From: Deltaproteobacteria bacterium
Lineage (GTDB): Bacteria > Desulfobacterota > DSM-4660 > Desulfatiglandales > HGW-15
Length of the DNA: 5,597 nt
Direction of reading: 5' to 3'
NCBI GenBank assembly: GCA_024641835.1
Contig: JAHECH010000330.1
Location: forward strand, 1 to 5,597
This document shows positions 1 to 4,455 of this stretch, one piece after another. How positions within the stretch are numbered: the first letter of the stretch is position 1; every line of letters begins with the position of its first letter. The notes under the pieces were generated by a model. It was given only the letters and a program-made list of their open reading frames with translations, had not been told where the DNA came from and did not search any database. Made by a program: the position numbers and the translations under genes.

Positions 1-956
1 TCCGTTTCGGTCGACTCCTTCAAGTCCTCCGCGAAGCGACGGGATCCAAACCATTTCGTCCTTACCTCAGCCAATCCAAGGACCCCCCCAGGCATGAACA
101 GTACGACGAAGATGATGATGCTTCCTATGATCAGGGGCCAGTATTGGGTAAAACCGGTAACAAAGGCCATGAGGAACGTATAGATCACCGAGCCGATCAT
201 GGGGCCCAAGAATCCCATAGGGCCGCCGATCACTGCCATGAAGACGGGGATTCCGGATTGATGCCAGTTGCAGAGATCCGGGGCGACGCTTCGATTGAAC
301 GGTCCCCAGAGACCGCCGGCCAGCCCGGCGAACATGGCCGCCACAACAAAGTTGATCAGCATGTATCTGCGAACATTGATGCCGATGAACCGGGTTCGAT
401 CGGCATTTTCCCTGATACTCCGCATCGTGTACCCGAAGGGAGATCGGCTGATATACCACATGACGATCAGTGCGGCGGTCACCACGCACAGCGTAAAATA
501 GTAATAGGCCGTGGCGCCGAAGAGGATATCCGGAGGGACGATCCCCTGGAGGCCGTTATCTCCGCCGGTGAATGAATACCACTGAAAGATGATGTAGTAG
601 AGCATCTGCCCGAACGCCAGGGTCAGGATGGCAAAATAGATCCCGGTCAGGCGCACGCAGAAATAACCAATGATCAGGGCGCAGATTCCTGCCGCTGCCA
701 TGGACGCGATCAGACCGACGGGCAGCGGAAGGGACGCCTTCACCATAAGGAGACCCGTGGCATAAGCCCCCACCCCATAATAAGCGGCATGTCCGAAGCT
801 GAGCTGGCCCATGTAACCGAAAATCATGTTGAAACTCACGGCAAACAGACCCAGGATCAGGATCTCAATGGCCACGTGAACCCAAAATTCACCCACAACA
901 CGGGGCAAAATCAGTCCGATGACAAAGATCAGTCCAAGCCACCAATATCGCTTCAT
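1..956 (-). CDS. livM: Branched-chain-type ABC transporter permease LivM (C-terminus cut by window edge)
   Basis: This is an inner-membrane permease of the branched-chain amino acid (HAAT) ABC importer class. It would pair with LivH to form the channel fed by the binding protein and driven by LivG/LivF. The frame is open for 318 codons from ATG 956 to the left edge, close to full family length, so only a short tail should be missing. Visible motifs: FGYMGQLSFGHAAYYGVGAY (46-65), TGGDNGLQGI (130-139), a cytoplasmic loop RSPFGYTMRSIREN (171-184) with the usual small Arg/Glu-rich character, GIPVFMAVIGGPMGFLGPMIG (235-255) as the ATPase-coupling region, and LFMPGGVLGL (286-295). Many hydrophobic segments are present. 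The coupling loop reads GGPMG where the family often has GGMG; this is a variant, not a defect. It starts 27 bases after livH and is probably cotranscribed. ATG 956 is preceded by a modest AGGATAGG ribosome site; GTG 962 is an alternative two codons upstream. The transported substrate cannot be read from the sequence. Confidence 0.93.
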   Translation of the reverse strand, partial: MKRYWWLGLIFVIGLILPRVVGEFWVHVAIEILILGLFAVSFNMIFGYMGQLSFGHAAYYGVGAYATGLLMVKASLPLPVGLIASMAAAGICALIIGYFCVRLTGIYFAILTLAFGQMLYYIIFQWYSFTGGDNGLQGIVPPDILFGATAYYYFTLCVVTAALIVMWYISRSPFGYTMRSIRENADRTRFIGINVRRYMLINFVVAAMFAGLAGGLWGPFNRSVAPDLCNWHQSGIPVFMAVIGGPMGFLGPMIGSVIYTFLMAFVTGFTQYWPLIIGSIIIFVVLFMPGGVLGLAEVRTKWFGSRRFAEDLKESTET

Positions 957-983
957 GAGCACCTATCCTATCTGTGTGAACGA

Positions 984-1868
984 TCATGTCCGCATGGGTG
1001 TTCCGAACAGACCCCATGGGCGGACAATGAGTATGAAAGCGGTGACGACAAATATCAAAACAAGGGCGCCCTCGGGCCAGAAAAGGATGGAGAAGGAATA
1101 GACTTCCCCGACGATCATCGCGCCCACGAAGGTACCCAGGAGACTGCCGAACCCCCCTATCACGACCACGCAAAAGGCCTGAACAACCACGGCCATGTCC
1201 ATCCCTAGCGTGATAGAACCGACGGGTGCCTGAACAGCCCCGGCCAGACCGGCGATGAAGACCCCTAGCACAAAAACGCCTGTGTATATCCTCGGAATTC
1301 GGATTCCCAGGGCGCTGACCATTTCCCGGCTGAATACGGCAGCCCTCACGATGTGTCCGTATTTGGTCTTTTTCAAGAACCACCACAGGCCTGCGGCCAC
1401 GCCCACCCCGACCAGGAGGACGAAGACAAAGTAAGAATCGAACGGTGTGTCGAACAAGAAGATCGGGCCTGCCACCAAAGGGGGTCGGACAATGACTTTG
1501 TCCTCCACCCCAAAGGTTAGCTTAATCAGGTCGCCGAGGACAAGAATCAGGCCATAGGTGAGGAGCAGCTGTTCGGGGAGCTTCCGTTCATAGACACGAC
1601 GCAGCAGCACCACCTCTATGACCCAGCCGACAGCGGCCATGACCAATGAGGCGAGCGCGATACTCACCCATAGCCCGAAGCCGTAGTCCTGCATCAGATC
1701 CCAGAAGGTGTAGCAGAAGTACGCGCCGGCCAACCAGAGGGTGGCGTGTGCAAAATTGAGGATGTTCATGACTCCGAAGATGAGCGAGAGGCCCGAAGCA
1801 ATCAGGAAAAACATCATTCCCCGGGCCAGCCCGCTCATGAATTGCGCAAAGAGCAGCGAAATATCCAT
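984..1868 (-). CDS. livH: Branched-chain-type ABC transporter permease LivH
   Basis: This is the second inner-membrane permease of the importer, 294 residues, the normal length for LivH. It is recognised by GLSLIFGVMNILNFAHATL (26-44), the LivH N-terminal signature, by VVVIGGFGSLLGTFVGAMIVG (234-254), the loop that contacts the ATPase, and by the C-terminal RPWGLFG (283-289). There are about eight hydrophobic segments. After the NFAH motif the family usually has Gly (NFAHG); here it is Ala (residue 42). ATG 1868 lies 13 bases after the stop codon of the binding-protein gene, which implies translational coupling; the ribosome site itself is weak (GCGAGAA). The ORF ends 27 bases before livM. 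The family assignment is firm. Members of this class also carry amides, urea, aromatic acids and other small carboxylates, so a specific amino acid substrate should not be assumed. Confidence 0.95.
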   Translation of the reverse strand: MDISLLFAQFMSGLARGMMFFLIASGLSLIFGVMNILNFAHATLWLAGAYFCYTFWDLMQDYGFGLWVSIALASLVMAAVGWVIEVVLLRRVYERKLPEQLLLTYGLILVLGDLIKLTFGVEDKVIVRPPLVAGPIFLFDTPFDSYFVFVLLVGVGVAAGLWWFLKKTKYGHIVRAAVFSREMVSALGIRIPRIYTGVFVLGVFIAGLAGAVQAPVGSITLGMDMAVVVQAFCVVVIGGFGSLLGTFVGAMIVGEVYSFSILFWPEGALVLIFVVTAFILIVRPWGLFGTPMRT

Positions 1869-1881
1869 AAGTTATTCTCGC

Positions 1882-3126
1882 TTATTTCTTCTCTTTCGCC
1901 CGATCGGCAAGAATCTCAGACTCAGGGCGCCAGGAATCAGGCCCCTTGACTTCCACCAAATCGTGGTAGATCGGGAAGGGGTACTTGGGGTCATCCGCCA
2001 CGACACCGATGTAGGATGAGCAGCTCAACTGATTGTCTATAGTCCGAAAGAAGAGTTGGCCCCTGCACGTGTTGACCTTAGCGCCTTTCAAGGCCTCTCG
2101 GACCTTTTCAGTGTCAATGCTGCCGGCCTTCTCAATGCCTTGCTTCAGAATGTAGACGGCATCATATTCCATGACCGCCCAGTCACTGGGATACCGGTCA
2201 TATTTGGCCCTGAAGTTCTTCACGAAGTCGGCCATCATGGGAACATCCAGGTGCGCAAAGAAGGGTGCCCGGCAAAGACCGACCAGTCCCCGGGTGAGCG
2301 TTTTGGCTTCTATGATCAACTCGGAGACGCTGATCAAGGATCCGGGATAGGGGATCTTGTCGAAAAATCCATAGGCCTTGGCTTGTTGCATCCAGGCCAC
2401 ATTGTCCTTGGACGCAATGGACCCGATCACGAAGTCTGGTTTTTGAGCCATAATGGCTGTGATGTAAGAGGTGAACTGTGTCTCACCAAGCGCGGGCCAG
2501 AATTCCTTCTTCAGCTTTACTTCGGGGGCGAACTCTTTTAAGAGAGCGACCGTATTCTCTTGTGTCGATCGGCCCCATTCATAATCCGAGGCGATGGTCA
2601 CGTACTCTTTCCATCCCTTCTTCTTGGCCAGCTCTGCAACCCCCAGGACCACAGCCTTGGCCTGCATGTAGCTGTTGGGGACTACCTGATAGGTGTATGG
2701 GCTGAAGTTGTCTTTGGTGATGCTTTCCGAGTTACTGATGGCCGGGATGTGCAAGACCTTGTATTCCTGGCAGACCGGTTTGATGGCGACAGCACAGGCG
2801 CTGGAATACGTCCCGAGGACGGTCCTTACCTTGTCTCTCAGGATCAAGTCCTTGGTCTCACGGACGGCAACATCCGGCTTGGTCTGGGTATCCCTGCTGA
2901 AGATCTCGATGGGATGCTTTTTCAGAAAACCCCCTTGAGCATTGATTTCACCCACCGCCAGTTTGATGGCATCCAAACCGTCTTTACAATAAAGAGCCCC
3001 GGTTCCCGTGAGGCCCAGAGCAACCCCAAGGTTGTAAGGTTCCGCTGCCTGGCTCTTGTCCAGACTGGGCATGCCTCCAAGCAAAATGAACGCACAGATA
3101 ATGACCATAAGTTTTGACTTCTTCAT
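1882..3126 (-). CDS. Periplasmic substrate-binding protein of branched-chain-type ABC importer (livK-like)
   Basis: This is an exported type I periplasmic binding protein (Peripla_BP_6 / LivJ-LivK class) that captures the ligand for LivHM. The start at ATG 3126 is chosen over the longer frame (TTG 3174) because AAAGGAG lies 7 bases upstream and a signal peptide begins directly: MKKSK, a hydrophobic core (residues 6-19), and probable cleavage after SQA or QAA (25-28). The product is 414 residues, longer than E. coli LivK. Lobe 1 opens with GVALGLTGTGALYCKDG (34-50) and INAQGG (61-66). The ligand-pocket strand GTYSSACA (105-112) is followed by IPAISNSE (127-134). SDYEWGRS (180-187) is the hinge-proximal segment with the usual aromatic residue. 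The C-terminal part carries RGQLFFRTIDNQ (355-366). Six cysteines remain after cleavage (47, 111, 119, 285, 354, 369), an even number compatible with disulfides; C354 and C369 flank one hairpin. C11 is inside the signal core and is not a credible lipobox. The ligand is unknown: pocket residues resemble the family, but not closely enough to name it. Confidence 0.93.
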   Translation of the reverse strand: MKKSKLMVIICAFILLGGMPSLDKSQAAEPYNLGVALGLTGTGALYCKDGLDAIKLAVGEINAQGGFLKKHPIEIFSRDTQTKPDVAVRETKDLILRDKVRTVLGTYSSACAVAIKPVCQEYKVLHIPAISNSESITKDNFSPYTYQVVPNSYMQAKAVVLGVAELAKKKGWKEYVTIASDYEWGRSTQENTVALLKEFAPEVKLKKEFWPALGETQFTSYITAIMAQKPDFVIGSIASKDNVAWMQQAKAYGFFDKIPYPGSLISVSELIIEAKTLTRGLVGLCRAPFFAHLDVPMMADFVKNFRAKYDRYPSDWAVMEYDAVYILKQGIEKAGSIDTEKVREALKGAKVNTCRGQLFFRTIDNQLSCSSYIGVVADDPKYPFPIYHDLVEVKGPDSWRPESEILADRAKEKK

Positions 3127-3133
3127 CGTGTCA

Positions 3134-3140
3134 CTCCTTT
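3134..3140 (-). promoter_or_regulatory. Ribosome binding site of the binding-protein gene
   Basis: On the minus strand this reads AAAGGAG, 7 bases before ATG 3126. It decides the start: the in-frame TTG/ATG codons at 3174/3171 lack a comparable site, and using them would put 16 charged residues (MMFRTLNMDRCERSDT) ahead of the signal peptide. Confidence 0.85.
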
Positions 3141-3206
3141 CGCACCTATCCATGTTTAAGGTTCTGAACATCAAAGGAAATGCTGCGCTTTACTCTTACT
3201 TCCCTT

Positions 3207-3219
3207 ATCACCTCCTTTT
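3207..3219 (-). promoter_or_regulatory. Orphan Shine-Dalgarno-like sequence in the leader of the importer genes
   Basis: The minus strand reads AAAAGGAGGTGAT, a near-complete complement of the 16S rRNA 3' tail, far stronger than the livK-like gene's own site. It lies about 80 bases upstream of ATG 3126. No ATG, GTG or TTG sits at a usable distance after it: the only GTG overlaps the element, and the next TTG is about 35 bases away. It could be a ribosome standby site, the remnant of a leader peptide, or chance in a purine-rich leader. What is seen is only the match; any function is inference. Confidence 0.35.
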
Positions 3220-3338
3220 CTTTATTCGGTTTTTGGGAGTGAATACTCCGTCGAGAATTCTATGAGTAGAAAAAAAATCGTTGAGAAGATCTTCGGTTTT
3301 TCGTGACACTTGCCCCCAGGTTGTAAAAGAGCAGCCTG

Positions 3339-4178
3339 CTAGTAGGTCAGCACCATTCCGCCATCAAACAGGAGGTCTCCGCCCACAAGATATTTCGCAT
3401 AACGAGAAAATCCGTAGATGAAAAGGTTGGCCACGTCAACGGGTGACATCATCTCTTTGATCCTGGATCTTTCCATCATCACGTCCCTGATGACCTCCTC
3501 GGGCGTGATCCCCCTTTGCTGCGCCTGGGCCGGGATTTGGTTCAACGCCAATGGGGTGCGCACAAAACCCGTGCTGACCGTGAAGGCCCTGATCTTGCCT
3601 TCACCTTCCGCTGAAATGGATTGGGCGAGGGCTCGTAACCCGAACTTGGTGATATTGTAAGCCGGCTTGAGCTTCGTACACATGTGGCCGTGCACCGACC
3701 CCATGTTGGCGATCGCACCCACCCCGTCCTTGCTCTTCTTCATGTAGGGTATGGTCAACTTGGAGAGGTAGAAAGGAGCCCGGAGCATGAGCCGGAGCAT
3801 CAGATCGTATTTCTCCATGGGGAAATTCTCTACGGAGTCGATGTACTGGATTCCTGCGATGTTGGCGAGGTACTTGATGGAGCCGAGTTTCGCCGCCTCC
3901 TTCACCGCGTTTTCGATCTCCTGGTCTTTTGTGAGATCGGTCTTCATGAAGACCATCTGGCCTCCCATGTCACGAGCCATCTTCTGGGTCCTTTTCCCCT
4001 CCTTCTCGTTGATGTCGAGTCCAACCGTCATAAGGTTGTTGGCCGCAGCGGCGATGGCCGTTGCTCGACCGATCCCGGTCCCGGCGCCGCTCACAACGCA
4101 CACGTTGTCGGCACTAAAGTTTTCATCTGTCAGAATCAGGATTTGATCTTTTTTGATTTGCGGCTCCCTGATATCCAT
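3339..4178 (-). CDS. Short-chain dehydrogenase, 3-hydroxybutyrate dehydrogenase-like
   Basis: This is a cytoplasmic classical SDR oxidoreductase of 279 residues, probably NAD-dependent, oxidising a short 3-hydroxy acid or a related compound. Nucleotide-binding motif: SGAGTGIG (30-37), with D55 ending strand 2 (TVGLDIN), which favours NAD over NADP. NIAG is at 106-109. The catalytic set is S161, Y174 and K178 (YNITK). Known 3-hydroxybutyrate dehydrogenases bind the substrate carboxylate with Gln, His, Lys and Gln; equivalents are visible as Q111 (AGIQ), H163 (SVHG), K171 (three before Y174) and Q214 (NQIP). The stretch VRTPLALNQIPAQA (206-219) followed by ITPEEVIRDV (224-233) is very like that family. 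Oddities: an extra N-terminal segment of about 20 residues before the Rossmann fold, STG (202-204) where PG is usual, and a shortened, EGEG-containing stretch (191-194) after the active-site helix. ATG 4178 has GGAGGAG six bases upstream and lies downstream of the predicted transcription start; the longer frame to 4283 would begin inside the promoter. The family is sure; the substrate is not. Confidence 0.9.
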   Translation of the reverse strand: MDIREPQIKKDQILILTDENFSADNVCVVSGAGTGIGRATAIAAAANNLMTVGLDINEKEGKRTQKMARDMGGQMVFMKTDLTKDQEIENAVKEAAKLGSIKYLANIAGIQYIDSVENFPMEKYDLMLRLMLRAPFYLSKLTIPYMKKSKDGVGAIANMGSVHGHMCTKLKPAYNITKFGLRALAQSISAEGEGKIRAFTVSTGFVRTPLALNQIPAQAQQRGITPEEVIRDVMMERSRIKEMMSPVDVANLFIYGFSRYAKYLVGGDLLFDGGMVLTY

Positions 4179-4184
4179 GGCACT

Positions 4185-4191
4185 CTCCTCC
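4185..4191 (-). promoter_or_regulatory. Ribosome binding site of the dehydrogenase gene
   Basis: The minus strand reads GGAGGAG, 6 bases before ATG 4178, within a purine-rich run. It supports MDIREPQ as the true N-terminus. The in-frame upstream codons (from ATG 4283) translate to low-complexity Gly/Arg/Glu-rich sequence unlike any SDR N-terminus. Confidence 0.85.
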
Positions 4192-4242
4192 CCTTCTCCT
4201 GTTCCTTCCGGCCGCCCTTTTCGCCGGATCCTTCCGCTCGTA

Positions 4243-4258
4243 CAAAAGGCGCCTGTTG
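4243..4258. repeat. Imperfect palindrome at the predicted transcription start
   Basis: A perfect 8-base core AGGCGCCT (4247-4254) is extended on both sides by CAA/TTG after one mismatch. It overlaps the transcription start predicted from the -24/-12 element (about 4256). It might be an operator or a 5'-end hairpin, or chance. Confidence 0.3.
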
Positions 4259-4265
4259 ATGATTC

Positions 4266-4283
4266 AAGCAATTCCCAGGCCAA
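4266..4283 (-). promoter_or_regulatory. Sigma-54 (-24/-12) promoter for the dehydrogenase gene
   Basis: On the minus strand this reads TTGGCCTGGGAATTGCTT. Against the known consensus TTGGCACG-N4-TTGCW it matches everywhere except two bases (CT for AC). The invariant GG (4281-4280) and GC (4269-4268) are separated by exactly ten bases, the fixed RpoN spacing. Transcription would start near 4256, leaving a leader of about 78 bases before ATG 4178. An activator of the sigma-54 class is encoded divergently 173 bases upstream of this element, which makes a chance match less likely. Regulation by that activator is inferred. Confidence 0.75.
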
Positions 4284-4341
4284 TAGGGATCAGGTCAACT
4301 CCAAAAATGTCGAAGCCCCTTTCGGCCTGAGAACAACACCT

Positions 4342-4356
4342 TTTCACCTCATGAAA
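4342..4356. promoter_or_regulatory. Possible activator binding site (inverted repeat TTTCA-N5-TGAAA)
   Basis: TTTCA (4342-4346) and TGAAA (4352-4356) form a 5-bp inverted repeat with a 5-base spacer. Its centre is about 93 bases upstream of the predicted sigma-54 start, within the range used by sigma-54 activators. A third half-site in the same orientation, TGAAA, begins at 4392, 40 bases from the second. The arms are short and AT-rich, so chance is a serious alternative. Confidence 0.25.
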
Positions 4357-4379
4357 GTCCCGGAGGCTCCTGAATTCTA

Positions 4380-4408
4380 TTGCCCTCCCTCTGAAAATGA
4401 GTTATGTT
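4380..4408 (+). promoter_or_regulatory. Weak candidate sigma-70 promoter for the activator gene
   Basis: TTGCCC (4380-4385) and TATGTT (4403-4408) are separated by 17 bases. Each hexamer matches four of six consensus positions. Transcription would start near 4415, about 40 bases before ATG 4456. The match is weak, and it is offered only because position and spacing are right. Confidence 0.22.
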
Positions 4409-4444
4409 CCGTATCAAATCCACTACATGTCGCCAACCTGCTAC

Positions 4445-4450
4445 AGGAGG
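4445..4450 (+). promoter_or_regulatory. Ribosome binding site of the sigma-54 activator gene
   Basis: AGGAGG lies five bases before ATG 4456. It decides the start, because the frame stays open further upstream and an alternative ATG at 4351 has no such site. Confidence 0.8.
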
Positions 4451-4455
4451 ACGGT

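Larger units (their letters stand above)
3127..3338. other. Intergenic gap between the dehydrogenase and importer genes
   Basis: These 212 bases separate two genes read in the same direction. I see no convincing -35/-10 pair and no GG-N10-GC sigma-54 element on the minus strand. A TAGAAT hexamer (minus strand, about 3259-3264) has no matching -35. The gap is AT-rich with an eight-base A run (3270-3277) and a perfect GAAGATCTTC palindrome (3285-3294). There is no strong terminator hairpin after the dehydrogenase: only a 4-bp stem (AGCA/TGCT, loop GGC) followed by CTTTT, overlapping its stop codon. Read-through from the dehydrogenase into the importer is therefore possible but unproven. Confidence 0.5.
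4179..4455. other. Divergent regulatory spacer between dehydrogenase and activator
   Basis: These 277 bases hold the sigma-54 element facing the dehydrogenase, a weak candidate sigma-70 promoter facing the activator, and several short dyads: TTTCA-N5-TGAAA (4342-4356), CGAA-N6-TTCG (4311-4324) and CCTG-N3-CAGG (4437-4447, overlapping the activator's ribosome site). No complete IHF consensus was seen between the dyads and the promoter; only a partial TATCAA (4412-4417). No gene is credible here, although the activator's reading frame is open throughout. Confidence 0.6.

Noticed and set aside
889..1386. 165-codon minus-strand frame overlapping livH and livM
   Set aside because: It is out of frame with the permease motifs and Arg/His/Gly-rich, the usual signature of a shifted reading of a hydrophobic gene.
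2056..3117. Plus-strand open frames (about 161 and 185 codons) opposite the binding-protein gene
   Set aside because: They are antisense shadows; the minus-strand frame has a signal peptide, a strong ribosome site and family motifs throughout.
3201..3220. Plus strand ATCACCTCCTTTTC resembling the 3' end of 16S rRNA
   Set aside because: The bases before it do not match 16S helix 45 or the conserved GGCTGG lead-in, so it is not an rRNA fragment; it is the complement of a Shine-Dalgarno-like element.
3270..3301. A run, GAAGATCTTC palindrome and T run suggesting a bidirectional terminator
   Set aside because: The palindrome has no loop, and the bases flanking it do not pair outward to reach the A/T runs, so no stable hairpin precedes either run.
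3326..3341. Possible terminator after the dehydrogenase (AGCA-GGC-TGCT then CTTTT on the minus strand)
   Set aside because: The stem is only 4 bp, it overlaps the stop codon and the U tract is short; it is too weak to call.
4178..4198. TGGCAC on the plus strand as a sigma-54 element facing the activator
   Set aside because: The required GC at the fixed ten-base spacing is absent (TCCC is present instead).
3684..4259. 191-codon open frame on the plus strand opposite the dehydrogenase
   Set aside because: It lies antisense to a gene with complete SDR motifs, its His/Asp/Val-rich product resembles no family I recognise, and no ribosome site is evident. It is a shadow of GC-biased codons.
4179..4283. 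N-terminal extension of the dehydrogenase to ATG 4283
   Set aside because: The 35 extra residues are low-complexity and unlike SDRs, the start lies inside the sigma-54 element, and a strong ribosome site marks ATG 4178.
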